DNA from: Belnapia rosea
GTDB taxonomy: Bacteria > Pseudomonadota > Alphaproteobacteria > Acetobacterales > Acetobacteraceae
Direction: 5' to 3'
Assembly (NCBI RefSeq): GCF_900101615.1
Contig: NZ_FMZX01000002.1
Span: forward strand, 1-64,000
DNA length: 64,000 nucleotides
Of the stretch, positions 26,369 to 34,862 are shown piece by piece. The notes beneath the pieces were generated by a model. The model searched no databases and was not told the origin of the DNA. It worked only from the letters and a program-made list of their open reading frames with translations. The translations under genes and the position numbers were made by a program. Each line of letters opens with the position of its first letter. Position 1 is the first letter of the stretch.

Positions 26369-28041
26369 CCACGCCCCGCTTCGCCGATCTCGACTTCCCG
26401 GCGCCCACGCGCGAGAGCCTCGCGGCCGACCATGCCGCGCTCGACGCGCTGCTCGATGCCGGCCGGCTCGACGAGGCCCTCGCCGCCTGGGATCGCGGGC
26501 GCCGCGACACCGAGAGCTGGTCCTCCCTCGTCCATCTCCGCTTCGCGCAGGACACCACCAGCGCCGAGGCCAAGGCGGCGCGCGAATACGCCGACGCGCT
26601 CTCGCCCGAGGCCACCGGCCATGAGGTCGCGCTCAAGCGCCGCCTGCTGGCGCTGCCCGACCGCGCCGCGCTGAACGCCGCCGCCGGCCCGCATGTGCTG
26701 CGGCTGTGGGAGACCGACATCACCACCTTCGACCCGGTCATCGCCGAGGACCTGGAGGAGGAGGCTAGGCTCACCGCCCGCTACACCGAGCTGATGGCCT
26801 CGGCGAAACTGACGATCCAGGGCACCACGACCAACCTCTCCGGCCTCGCCCCCTTCGCCGAGGACCCCGACCGCGCCACGCGGCATGAGGCGGAGGCGCT
26901 GCGCTGGGGCTTCTTCGCCGAACATGGCGAGGCGCTGGACGGCATCTATGACGCCCTCGTCCGCCTCCGCCACGGCATGGCGCGGAAGCTCGGCTACGAG
27001 AACTACCTGCCCCTCGGCTACCGCCGCCTCCGCCGCACCGACTACGACGCCGCCGATGTCGCCCGCTACCGCAACCAGGTGGCCGAGCATGTCGTCCCCC
27101 TGGTTGGCCGCCTGCTGGAGGCCCGCCGCCAGCGCTTCGGCTGGGACCGCCTGCGCTATTGGGACGAGGCGCTGGTCGACCCGGAGGGCAACCCGAAGCC
27201 CATCGGCGACCACGACACCCTCGTCGCCGCGGCGCAGACGATGTTCGACCGCATGGACCCGCGCCTCGCGGAGTTCTACCGGCTGATGGAGAGGGGCGGC
27301 TTCCTCGACATGCGCAACCGCCCCGGCAAGGCGGGGGGAGGCTTCTGCACCAGCTTCCCGAGCGTCGGCGTCCCTTTCATCTTCGCCAATTTCAACGGCA
27401 CGCATCACGACATCGGCGTCTTCACCCATGAGATGGGCCACGCCTTCCAGAACTGGGAAAGCCGCGGCCTGCCGGGCATCGACCAGCTCTGGCCGACCAT
27501 GGAGGCGGCGGAGATCCACTCGATGGGCCTCGAATTCCTCACCTACCCGCATATGGGCCTGCTGGTGGGGGAGGGGGCGGCGGAGCGCTTCCGCCGCATG
27601 CATCTCGAGACCTCGCTCGCCTTCCTGCCCTATGGCGTCTGCGTCGACCACTTCCAGCATGAGGTCTACGAGAATCCGCAGGCGACGCCCGCCGAGCGCC
27701 ATGCCATCTGGCAGCGGCTGGAGCGCCGCTACATGCCCTGGACCGATTACGGCGACCTCGCCTACCCCGCGAAGGGCGGCCGCTGGCAGGCGAAGCAGCA
27801 CATCTACAACTCGCCACTCTACTACATCGACTACACGCTGGCGCTCTGCTGCGCGATGCAGTTCTGGGTCAAGGCCCGCCGCGACCCGCCGGCCGCGCTG
27901 GCGGACTACGTCGCCCTCTGCGGGCGTGGCGGCAGCGCCCCCTTCCAGAACCTCGTCCGCTCGGCCGGGCTGATCTCGCCCTTCGCCCCGGGCGCGCTGG
28001 CCGATGTGGTGCGGGAGGCGGAGGCGGTGCTCGCGGGTTGA
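26365..28041 (+). CDS. M3 family oligoendopeptidase (PepF-like)
   Basis: 558-residue zinc metallopeptidase that cleaves short peptides in the cytoplasm. The zinc site THEMGHAFQ gives H355, E356 and H359, with the third ligand in EAAEIHSMGLEF. Helical N-terminal half and the C-terminal YYIDYTLALCCAMQFW segment are typical of the M3 fold. No signal peptide. Coupled to the LLM oxidoreductase by an ATGA overlap, a pairing with no obvious biochemical link. Confidence 0.92.
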   Translation: MTTPRFADLDFPAPTRESLAADHAALDALLDAGRLDEALAAWDRGRRDTESWSSLVHLRFAQDTTSAEAKAAREYADALSPEATGHEVALKRRLLALPDRAALNAAAGPHVLRLWETDITTFDPVIAEDLEEEARLTARYTELMASAKLTIQGTTTNLSGLAPFAEDPDRATRHEAEALRWGFFAEHGEALDGIYDALVRLRHGMARKLGYENYLPLGYRRLRRTDYDAADVARYRNQVAEHVVPLVGRLLEARRQRFGWDRLRYWDEALVDPEGNPKPIGDHDTLVAAAQTMFDRMDPRLAEFYRLMERGGFLDMRNRPGKAGGGFCTSFPSVGVPFIFANFNGTHHDIGVFTHEMGHAFQNWESRGLPGIDQLWPTMEAAEIHSMGLEFLTYPHMGLLVGEGAAERFRRMHLETSLAFLPYGVCVDHFQHEVYENPQATPAERHAIWQRLERRYMPWTDYGDLAYPAKGGRWQAKQHIYNSPLYYIDYTLALCCAMQFWVKARRDPPAALADYVALCGRGGSAPFQNLVRSAGLISPFAPGALADVVREAEAVLAG

Positions 28042-28109
28042 GCCCCCTGGCCGCCCGGCACGGTCCCCGGCACGGTCAGGGCGGCCACAGGCGTGGCTCC
28101 AGCGCCTAA

Positions 28110-28138
28110 TTGACATTGCGAGTCATTCGCATCTATGC
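28110..28138 (+). promoter_or_regulatory. Promoter with embedded Fur-like box
   Basis: A consensus -35 TTGACA (28110-28115) and -10 CTATGC (28133-28138) are exactly 17 bp apart. The spacer is almost entirely TTGCGAGTCATTCGCAT, which reads on the other strand as ATGCGAATGACTCGCAA and closely matches Fur boxes of proteobacteria. A repressor bound there would block RNA polymerase. The start codon of the next gene is 32 bp downstream, after an AGGGAGG ribosome site. Confidence 0.7.
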
Positions 28139-28169
28139 GGTTCGGAACAGCCTGCATAGGGAGGCCGTC

Positions 28170-28658
28170 ATGGGCCATATCCGACTCCCCGACGCCAGCT
28201 ACGCCAGCACCCCCCAGGCGATGGCCGATCTCTGGCCCTCCGAGACCCTCATCCTCACCGCCCTGCGCGACTGGCTCGATGCCGTGCGCCAGGGCGAGAG
28301 CCCGCTGCCCCGGCTGGGGCGGCTGATGGCGGGTCCCGGCATCCCCGACGCGGCCCTTTCCATCGACCGCCTGCTGCGCGTCATCGCCCGCAGCGCCCGC
28401 TGGCAGGTCGATATCCGCTGCGCCTGCTGCCCCTATCTCTCGCGCGACGAGCAGCGCCTCCTCTGCGCCGCCGCGGAGGCTCAGGCCGGCCTGCCCGCCC
28501 GCGCCCGCGCCACGCTGCAAACCGGCCTGCTGCCGCGCCAGGGGGCCGAATTCGCGCTTGCCTCGCTGGAAGGCCTGGGCCGGCTGATGCGCTCCGCCGG
28601 CCTTATCCTGCCGCGGCGCTTCGCCGGGCAGGGGGCGGATCAGCCGGCCTGGCTGTGA
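28170..28658 (+). CDS. Conserved protein of unknown function, probably iron-regulated
   Basis: I do not recognise this 162-residue protein. It is predicted soluble and helical, without signal peptide or membrane segment. Its one notable feature is IRCACCPYLSRDEQRLLCAA near residues 88-108, a C-x-C-C-P cluster plus another Cys, which could bind metal or be redox active. The ATG at 28170 follows a good AGGGAGG site. A Fur-like box sits in its promoter, pointing to expression under iron limitation. It overlaps the tail of mtnC by 19 bp on the opposite strand. Confidence 0.75.
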   Translation: MGHIRLPDASYASTPQAMADLWPSETLILTALRDWLDAVRQGESPLPRLGRLMAGPGIPDAALSIDRLLRVIARSARWQVDIRCACCPYLSRDEQRLLCAAAEAQAGLPARARATLQTGLLPRQGAEFALASLEGLGRLMRSAGLILPRRFAGQGADQPAWL

Positions 28659-29341
28659 GCCGGCAGGCCGAACCGCCGCGCCACTGCCGGGAAGTCCCGC
28701 GCCTCCGGATGCCGCCCCGAGGCGACCGTCCCATCCTCCGGCCTGACAAGCTGGCAGCCCTGCAGCCCCGCCGCCACGGCCGCATCCAGCTCCTCCGCGA
28801 CATCGGAGAGGAAGAGGATCTCGCCCGGCGGCAGCCCCATGGCCGCGGCGATGGCGTCGTAGCTCGCCCGCTCCCGCTTCGCGCCCATGCGCGTGTCGAA
28901 AAAGCCGGAGAAGAGCGGCACCAGGTCGCCCGCCACCGAATGGCCGAAGATCAGCCGCTGCGCCTCGACCGAGCCGGAGGAATAGACCGCCAGCCGCAGG
29001 CCGCCCGCCGCCCAGGCGCGGAGGCAGCCGGCCACATCGGGCCAGAGATGCCCCTTGAGCCGCCCATCCGCATAGCCCTGGCGCCAGATCAGCCCCTGCA
29101 GCGCCTTCAGCGGCGTCGCCTTGGAATCGGCCGCCATCCAGGCGCGCAGAACCGTCACCGGCTCCCGCTCCGGCGCCGCCGCCCGCACCTCGGCGAGCAG
29201 GCCGGCCACCTCGGGCTCCGCGCCATGCGTGGCGAGGAAGCCCTCCAGCGCCTCGGCGGCGAAGGGGAAGAGCCCGTCCTTGACGAAGGCGATGGCGGTG
29301 GTGGTGCCCTCGATATCCGTCAGGACCGCACGCGGTGGCAT
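28640..29341 (-). CDS. mtnC: Acireductone synthase (enolase-phosphatase E1)
   Basis: HAD-family enzyme of methionine salvage that enolises and dephosphorylates 2,3-diketo-5-methylthiopentyl-1-phosphate to acireductone. The 233-residue protein has motif I variant LTDIEGTTT, YSSGSVEAQ with the motif II serine, K in MGAKRERASY and motif III FLSDVAEELDAA. I chose ATG at 29341; an in-frame TTG at 29356 is possible but has no ribosome site. Follows mtnD by 4 bp in the tatA-mtnBDC operon. Confidence 0.93.
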   Translation of the reverse strand: MPPRAVLTDIEGTTTAIAFVKDGLFPFAAEALEGFLATHGAEPEVAGLLAEVRAAAPEREPVTVLRAWMAADSKATPLKALQGLIWRQGYADGRLKGHLWPDVAGCLRAWAAGGLRLAVYSSGSVEAQRLIFGHSVAGDLVPLFSGFFDTRMGAKRERASYDAIAAAMGLPPGEILFLSDVAEELDAAVAAGLQGCQLVRPEDGTVASGRHPEARDFPAVARRFGLPAHSQAG

Positions 29342-29345
29342 CACC

Positions 29346-29882
29346 TCAGACGGCAACGGGGAAGCGCTGCGCCATGTCGGTCCCGGTGAACTGCGCCACC
29401 CAGCCCGAGGGGTCGGTGAAGACGCGCAACGCGCAGAAATCCGGCCGCTCGCCCGCGTCGAACCAGTGCCGGGTATTGGCCGGCACGCTGATCAGGTCGC
29501 CCTGCTCGCAGCGCGCATCCCAGACCTTGCCGTCCACATGCATGACGAAATGCCCGGCGCCACGGACGAAGAAGCGCACCTCGTCCTCGGTGTGGATATG
29601 CTCGTTGAGGAATTTCTCGCGCATCGCCTGGGCCTGCGGATGGTCCGGCGTGAGCGCGACCACATCGGCGCTGCCCGCGCCGGTCGAGCCCATCAGCGCA
29701 TCCAGATGCGGGCGATAGGCCTCGAGGATCTGCTCGTTCGTCGCGCCCTCGGGGAAGCTGACGCCCTCCCAGCGCTCGAAGCGCACGCCGATGGCGCGCA
29801 GCGCCTCGGCGATCCGCGCCGCATCCTCGGTCCTCAGGGTCTCGCGGCCGCTCTCGGCCTCCCATACCGTCAGACGGCTCAT
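29346..29882 (-). CDS. mtnD: Acireductone dioxygenase
   Basis: Cupin metalloenzyme (178 residues) that oxidises acireductone; the Fe form gives the keto-acid precursor of methionine, the Ni form an off-pathway product. Metal ligands are visible as H95, H97, E101 in NEHIHTEDEVRF and H139 in PANTRHWFD. Start overlaps the mtnB stop (ATGA). Confidence 0.96.
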   Translation of the reverse strand: MSRLTVWEAESGRETLRTEDAARIAEALRAIGVRFERWEGVSFPEGATNEQILEAYRPHLDALMGSTGAGSADVVALTPDHPQAQAMREKFLNEHIHTEDEVRFFVRGAGHFVMHVDGKVWDARCEQGDLISVPANTRHWFDAGERPDFCALRVFTDPSGWVAQFTGTDMAQRFPVAV

Positions 29883-30490
29883 GGCAGTCTCCTCACCTCA
29901 AGCTCGCAGCGGAGCATGAATTCCACCGCCTCCAGCCGCATCAGCGCCTGCGGCATGTCGGCGCCCCAGACATAGATACCATGGCCGCGCAGCAGATACC
30001 CAGGAAGGACGGCATCCTCCCCGGCCCAGCGCGCCTCCACCACGGCCTGCAGGCGTGGGATGTCCTGGTCGTTGTCGAAGATCGGCAGCTCGACCGCGGC
30101 CGCATGGGTCGCAAGGCCGGGGAAGGCCTTTAGCAGCTCATAGCTCTCGAGCCGGATGCTCCCGCCCAGGCGCCGCGACAGCACCGTCACCGGCACGGAA
30201 TGCCCGTGCAGCACCGCCCCCGCCTCGGGGAAGCGGCGGTAGATGCCGCAATGCAGGCCCGTCTCGGCGGAGGGCCGGTCGCCCTCGCGCAGCGGCCCGC
30301 CATCGAGGCCGACCCGGATCACCCCATCGGCGTCCAGGAAGCCCTTGTGCCCGCCGGAGCGGGTGATCGCCACTGTCCCGTCCCGCAGCCGGACCGAGAT
30401 GTTCCCGGCCGTCGCCGGGACCCAGCCGAGGCGGTCCAGCCGCTGCCCGGCGGCGATGATCGCCGCCGTGGCCTCGGCCAGCTCCGGCAT
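29879..30490 (-). CDS. mtnB: Methylthioribulose-1-phosphate dehydratase
   Basis: Class II aldolase-fold zinc enzyme (203 residues) dehydrating 5-methylthioribulose-1-phosphate in methionine salvage. Signatures are GNISVRLRDG near the N-terminus, SGGHKGFLD, the zinc histidines in VLHGHSV, and LRGHGIYVWG. The start overlaps the tatA stop by one base (TGATG). The pathway's kinase/isomerase genes (mtnK, mtnA) are not in the window. Confidence 0.94.
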   Translation of the reverse strand: MPELAEATAAIIAAGQRLDRLGWVPATAGNISVRLRDGTVAITRSGGHKGFLDADGVIRVGLDGGPLREGDRPSAETGLHCGIYRRFPEAGAVLHGHSVPVTVLSRRLGGSIRLESYELLKAFPGLATHAAAVELPIFDNDQDIPRLQAVVEARWAGEDAVLPGYLLRGHGIYVWGADMPQALMRLEAVEFMLRCELEVRRLP

Positions 30491-30759
30491 CAGGCGGCCG
30501 GGCGGCTCGTCGTGGTGGTGGTCGTGGCGTGCGGCGTCGTCGTCGCGGCCGGGCCCTGAATGGTCCCGGTCGGATGCGTGCCCGGCGCCGGCGGCGCGCC
30601 CTCGGCGAGCGAGGCGTCATCCTCCTCCTTCATGTTCTTCTTGAAGGATTTGATGCCGGTGGCGAGGTCACCCATGAGGGTGCTGATCTTGCCGCTGCCG
30701 AAGAGCAGGAGCACGACCAGCAGCACGATGAGCCAATGCCAGATGCTGAAGGAACCCAT
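30490..30759 (-). CDS. tatA: Sec-independent translocase subunit TatA
   Basis: 89-residue protein that forms the translocation channel for folded proteins. It has the short N-terminal helix [20 protein letters not shown], then the amphipathic helix [20 protein letters not shown]; the C-terminal tail is Pro/Thr-rich ([12 protein letters not shown]-like). TatB and TatC are absent here. It is first in a unit with mtnB, sharing a TGATG overlap, an unusual location for tatA, so it may be a second copy. Confidence 0.9.
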   Translation of the reverse strand: MGSFSIWHWLIVLLVVLLLFGSGKISTLMGDLATGIKSFKKNMKEEDDASLAEGAPPAPGTHPTGTIQGPAATTTPHATTTTTTSRPAA

Positions 30760-31060
30760 GTGACGCCCCGATAAACCTTTGTTGCCGGCCGCGCTGGGCG
30801 GCCTTGCCGGGCCGGACACTAATGCGCCGGCCCCCATAGAGCAAACCCGGAGATGGTCTGGCCAAGCCCCCGGCACAACGGGGTTGACACGGCTTTTCGG
30901 ATAAACCATATCGATGACGATCCGGGCCCCTCTGGCCGCCCGGCGCCAGGCCCCGCCTGCCGCCCGGTGAGCGATGTCGGATCGCGTGCAACGTCGCGCG
31001 ATCGGGCCCGTCTGACCTCCGCAAGCCCAGCCCGTCGCGCCAATGAGGAGTCCTCCGGCG
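30760..31060. other. 301-bp divergent gap between tatA and the TerC-family gene
   Basis: No coding sequence supported. It holds the candidate promoter at 30884-30912 for the TerC gene and, presumably, the tatA promoter on the other strand, which I could not pick out. The stretch 30913-31060 would be a leader of about 140 nt with several GC-rich complementary segments (for example GATCCGGGCCC near 30918 and GATCGGGCCC near 31000). I do not find the conserved yybP-ykoY manganese riboswitch core. Confidence 0.5.
30884..30912 (+). promoter_or_regulatory. Candidate sigma-70-type promoter for the TerC-family gene
   Basis: Consensus -35 TTGACA at 30884-30889, 17-bp spacer, -10 CATATC at 30907-30912. 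It lies about 150 bp before the start codon, so a long untranslated leader is predicted. Confidence 0.5.
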
Positions 31061-32017
31061 ATGGCGCCGTCGATCTGGTTCTGGCTCTGGTTCAACGCGG
31101 CCGTGCTCGGCCTGCTGCTGCTCGATCTCGGCGTCTTCGCCCGCAAGGGGCCGGACGGCGAGCCCGTCCCGGTGCCGGTGCGCACCGCGCTGTGGAAATC
31201 CGCCGCCTATGTCGGCCTCGCCCTCGGCTTCTTCGCCTGGCTCTGGGCCGGCTACGGGCCGGAGGAGGGGCGGCAGGCCCGCGCCCTCGAATTCCTCACC
31301 GGCTATGTCATCGAGTGGTCGCTCTCGGTCGACAACATCTTCGTCTTCGTCCTGATCTTCGCCAAATTCGGCGTCCCCGCCGCCTACCAGCACCGGGTGC
31401 TGTTCTGGGGCATCCTCGGCGCGCTGGCGATGCGGGCGGCGATGATCCTGCTCGGCACCAGCCTGTTGCGCGAGTTCGACTGGCTGATGGTGGTCTTCGG
31501 CCTGTTCCTGATCTTCAGCGGCTGGAAGATGCTGCAATCGGTGAACGCGCCGGAGGGCGACCCGCGCGACAGCGCCATCCTCCGCTTCCTGCAGAGCCGC
31601 CTGCCGGTGACGGAGGGCTTCCGCGGCAGCGCCTTCACCGTGCGGGAGGCCGGGCGCCGGATGCTCACGCCGCTGGCCCTGGTGCTGATCCTGGTCGAGC
31701 TGACCGACCTCGTCTTCGCGCTCGACAGCATCCCGGCGATCTTCGCCGTCACCACCGACCCGTTCATCGTCTACACGGCCAATGTCTTCGCCATCCTCGG
31801 CCTGCGGGCGATGTACTTCGCCCTCGCCGGGATCATCCACCGCTTCCGCTACCTGAAGCACGGGCTGTCGGTCGTGCTGATGATCGTGGGCGCGAAGATG
31901 CTGGCGAACTACTGGGCCGGCGGGAAGGCGGTGCCGGTCGAATGGGCGCTGCTGCTGACCGGCAGCATCATCGGCGGTTCCATCGCCCTCAGCCTCTGGC
32001 GCACCCGCGCCGCCTGA
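31061..32017 (+). CDS. TerC/Alx family integral membrane protein
   Basis: 318-residue polytopic membrane protein with about nine hydrophobic helices. The acidic transmembrane motifs [12 protein letters not shown] and [14 protein letters not shown] are the TerC/Alx signature and are thought to carry divalent metal, in E. coli Alx manganese export. The ATG at 31061 was chosen because GAGGAG lies 9 bp upstream; an ATG at 31043 is too close to any site. Long leader suggests post-transcriptional control. Confidence 0.9.
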   Translation: MAPSIWFWLWFNAAVLGLLLLDLGVFARKGPDGEPVPVPVRTALWKSAAYVGLALGFFAWLWAGYGPEEGRQARALEFLTGYVIEWSLSVDNIFVFVLIFAKFGVPAAYQHRVLFWGILGALAMRAAMILLGTSLLREFDWLMVVFGLFLIFSGWKMLQSVNAPEGDPRDSAILRFLQSRLPVTEGFRGSAFTVREAGRRMLTPLALVLILVELTDLVFALDSIPAIFAVTTDPFIVYTANVFAILGLRAMYFALAGIIHRFRYLKHGLSVVLMIVGAKMLANYWAGGKAVPVEWALLLTGSIIGGSIALSLWRTRAA

Positions 32018-32034
32018 GGGGTGGCGGCCGGGGA

Positions 32035-33015
32035 TCAGGCCTCCGCCTTGATCCCCAGCCGCCGGATCAGCCCGCCCCAGCGCTCCGCCTCCTCCGCCAT
32101 GGTCTGGCGCAGCACGGCAGGGCTGCTCGCCATGACCTCGAAGCCCGCCGCCTCCAGCGTCGCCTGGGTCTGCGGCAGGGCGAGCGCCCGCTGCGCCTCC
32201 TCGGCGAGGCGCGCGACACGGGCCTCCGGCATCGCCGCAGGGCCGATGAGGCCGATCCAGGCATAGCTCGCCGCATCGGCGATGCCGGCCTCCGCCAGGG
32301 TCGGCACCTCCGGCGCCTGGGCGATGCGGCGCTCCGCCGTCACCGCCAGCGCCCGCACCTGGCCCTCCCGCAACTGCGGCAGGATGCCGGCGGCGATCAG
32401 CACCATGGCGTCGATCCGCCCCGCCACCAAGTCGATCACCGCGGGCGGGAAGCCGCGATACGGCACATGCAGCATCTCCCCGCCCCCCCGCGCCAGCAGG
32501 TCCATCATCGCCAGATGCCCGCCCGAGCCCGAGCCCACAGAGCCGAAGGACAGCTTCCCCGGGCTGGCCTTCACCCGGGCGAGGAAGCCCGCCAGGTCCC
32601 CCACCCCGAGATCGGCCCGCACCACCAGCAGCTGCGCCCCCCGCATCAGCAGCGAGATCGGCGCCAGGTCCCGCGCCGGGTCATAGGGCAGGTTGGGGAA
32701 GAGCGCCGGCGCGGTCGAGAGCGGCCCGTTGATCGAGACCCCGATCGTATGCCCGTCCACCGCCTTGGCCACCGCATCCGTGCCGATATTGCCGCCCGCC
32801 CCCGGCCGGTTGTCCACCACGCAGGGCTGGCCCAGCACCTGGCTGTAATGCGCCGCCACCGCCCGACCGGCGATATCGGGCGTCGAGCCGCCGGGGAAGG
32901 GCACGATCAGCCGCAGTGGCCGCTCCGGCCAGGGCGCCTGGGCGAGGCCCGGGGACACCCGGCCGGCCGCCAGCAGGGCAGGGGCGGCCAACAGCGCGCG
33001 ACGATGGATCAGCAT
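32035..33015 (-). CDS. Bug/TctC-family substrate-binding protein
   Basis: Periplasmic receptor of 326 residues. Signal peptide RRALLAAPALLAAGRVSPGLAQA, then WPERPLRLIVPFPGGSTPDIAGR, VVDNRPGAGGNIGTD and FGSVGSGSGGHLAM, all family features. It follows the second phosphonate-type permease by 126 bp on the same strand and may be the last gene of that operon or independent. No tctAB nearby. Confidence 0.9.
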   Translation of the reverse strand: MLIHRRALLAAPALLAAGRVSPGLAQAPWPERPLRLIVPFPGGSTPDIAGRAVAAHYSQVLGQPCVVDNRPGAGGNIGTDAVAKAVDGHTIGVSINGPLSTAPALFPNLPYDPARDLAPISLLMRGAQLLVVRADLGVGDLAGFLARVKASPGKLSFGSVGSGSGGHLAMMDLLARGGGEMLHVPYRGFPPAVIDLVAGRIDAMVLIAAGILPQLREGQVRALAVTAERRIAQAPEVPTLAEAGIADAASYAWIGLIGPAAMPEARVARLAEEAQRALALPQTQATLEAAGFEVMASSPAVLRQTMAEEAERWGGLIRRLGIKAEA

Positions 33016-33141
33016 GGGCGGTCACGGTCCTCCGGCAGCATCGGGCCCGCTTGCAGCACGAAGCACGCCGGCCCGTAAAGCGGCTGCCGGACCCAGGGGC
33101 GCCCAGGGGCGCCAGCCACGCCGCCATGCGGCCGGCGCGGC

Positions 33142-33984
33142 TCAGCCGCCGATCATCCGCCGCCTGAGCCGCGCCGAGAGCCAGTCGATGGCCGCCACCG
33201 TCGCCACCATCAGCAGGATGATGAAGGCGACCTCGTCCCAGTGCCGCACCCGGATGCGCTCCGAGATCTGCAACCCGATGCCGCCCGCGCCCACCACGCC
33301 GAGGATGGCGGCGGAGCGCGTGTTGCTCTCGAAGAAATAGAGCGCCTGGGCCAGCATCACCGGCAGCACCTGCGGCAGCACGCCGAAGCGCAGCCGCGCG
33401 AGGAAGCCGCCGCCCGCCGCCGTCACGCCCTCCACCTGCCGCCGCTCGGCATTCTCGATCGCCTCCGCATTCAGCTTCGCCAGCACCGCCACATCGGCCG
33501 TGGCGATCGCCAGCACGCCGGCCAGCGGCCCGAGCCCCACCGCGCGGACGAAGGCCAGGGCCCAGATCAGCTGGTCGATGCCGCGGAACCCGTCGAAGAC
33601 CCGCCGCAGCGAGAAGCGGAACAGCGTGTTCGTCACCACATTGCCGGCGCCGAGGAAGCCGAGCGGCACCGCGATCAGCGCGGCGATGAAGGTGCCGAGG
33701 AAGGCCATGGCGACGCTCTCGGCGAGACCCTGGAGGATGTCCACCCACAGCTCGCCGGGCGAGGGCGGCACCATCAGCCGCAGGATGGTCGCCAGCCCCG
33801 AGAGCCCGTTCCACAGCCGCTCCGGCGTGAAGCCGAAATGCCACAGCGCCCAGCCCAGCCAGAGCAGGAAGGCCGCCCAGCCCAGCAGCCGCAGCGCCCG
33901 CGCCCGCCCGTCCCGGCCGAAGGCCCCCGGCATCCGCGCCCGCCAGGCAGCGACATCCGCCGCGCTCATCGGGGCGGCGCTCAT
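33142..33984 (-). CDS. phnE: Phosphonate-type ABC transporter permease (PhnE family), second copy
   Basis: 280-residue permease with a long N-terminal cytoplasmic arm, one helix near 35-55, and a permease domain ending in the EAA-type loop GVTAAGGGFLARLRFGVLPQVLP and VVGAGGIGLQ, as in PhnE. ATGA overlap with the first permease gene shows tight coupling; two PhnE-type subunits suggest a heterodimeric channel. Ligand inferred only from family: phosphonate, phosphite or phosphate ester. Confidence 0.88.
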   Translation of the reverse strand: MSAAPMSAADVAAWRARMPGAFGRDGRARALRLLGWAAFLLWLGWALWHFGFTPERLWNGLSGLATILRLMVPPSPGELWVDILQGLAESVAMAFLGTFIAALIAVPLGFLGAGNVVTNTLFRFSLRRVFDGFRGIDQLIWALAFVRAVGLGPLAGVLAIATADVAVLAKLNAEAIENAERRQVEGVTAAGGGFLARLRFGVLPQVLPVMLAQALYFFESNTRSAAILGVVGAGGIGLQISERIRVRHWDEVAFIILLMVATVAAIDWLSARLRRRMIGG

Positions 33985-34862
33985 GCCATCGCTCCGATGA
34001 CGCGGTGCCGCAGCCGCTCCGACAGCAGGTCGATGGCGCAGACGGCGAGGATGACCAGCAGCAGGATGGCGCTGATCTCCTCGTAGTAGTTGAAGGCGAT
34101 CACCTTGTAGAGCTCCTCGCCGATGCCGCCCGCGCCGACGAAGCCGATGACGCTCGCCGAGCGGAGGTTGATCTCGAAGCGCAGCAGCGCATAGCTCAAC
34201 AGGTTCGGCGCCACCTGCGGCAGGATGGCGAAGCGGCAGGCCTGCATCCATGTACCCCCCGCGGAGCGCACCCCGGCCCAGGCGCCGAGCCCGGTATTCT
34301 CGATCGCCTCGGCGAAGAGCTTGCCGCAGGCGCCCGCCGTATGCAGCGCGATCGCCAGGATGCCGGCCAGCGGCCCGACGCCGAAGGCCCAGACGAGGAT
34401 CAGGGCGAAGACGATCTCGGGGACCGTCCGCATCGCCTCCAGCAGCCGCCTCGCGGCCGGGCAGAGGATGCGCCCGGCGCCGAGGTTGCGCGCCGCCGGG
34501 AAGGCCAGCAGCACCGCTGCCCCCGCGCCCATCAGCGTCGCCAGCGCCGCCATGTTGGCGGTCTCGAGCAGCAGCCAGGCCCAGCTGTCGAGCCGGTACA
34601 TCCAGAAGGCCAGGCTGCCCTCCGTCTCCGTTCCGGCCAGCAGGCTGTCCCAGCGCAGCCCCGGCAGGATGCGGGAGAAGTACTCGCCGATGCGCGGCAG
34701 CCCGGCCAGCAGCGTCGCCGGATAGGCCTCGCTGATCCGCGCCGAGAGCAGCAGGCAGAGGCCGAGGATGACGAGGCCGAGCAGCGTCGCGTTGCGCTTC
34801 TGCCGCCGCGCCGCCTGATACGCGGCCTCGCCGGCGAGGATGATGGGGGAGGTGGTGCTCAG
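33981..34862 (-). CDS. phnE: Phosphonate-type ABC transporter permease (PhnE family), CTG start
   Basis: 293-residue permease when read from a CTG at 34862. That CTG forms a CTGA overlap with the stop of the upstream phnD gene, the same geometry as the ATGA overlaps elsewhere here. From it an 87-residue stretch without stops encodes a normal PhnE N-terminus (ATLLGLVILGLCLLLSARIS helix, then LLAGLPRIGEYFSRILP). No in-frame ATG, GTG or TTG occurs before ATG 34601, which would delete the first helix. The C-terminal half has AILPQVAPNLL and FVGAGGIGEEL. The CTG start is inference. Confidence 0.82.
   Translation of the reverse strand: MSTTSPIILAGEAAYQAARRQKRNATLLGLVILGLCLLLSARISEAYPATLLAGLPRIGEYFSRILPGLRWDSLLAGTETEGSLAFWMYRLDSWAWLLLETANMAALATLMGAGAAVLLAFPAARNLGAGRILCPAARRLLEAMRTVPEIVFALILVWAFGVGPLAGILAIALHTAGACGKLFAEAIENTGLGAWAGVRSAGGTWMQACRFAILPQVAPNLLSYALLRFEINLRSASVIGFVGAGGIGEELYKVIAFNYYEEISAILLLVILAVCAIDLLSERLRHRVIGAMA

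Noticed and set aside
30913-31060. yybP-ykoY manganese riboswitch before the TerC gene
   Set aside because: Position and gene fit, but I could not find the conserved riboswitch core by eye, so I list only the leader.
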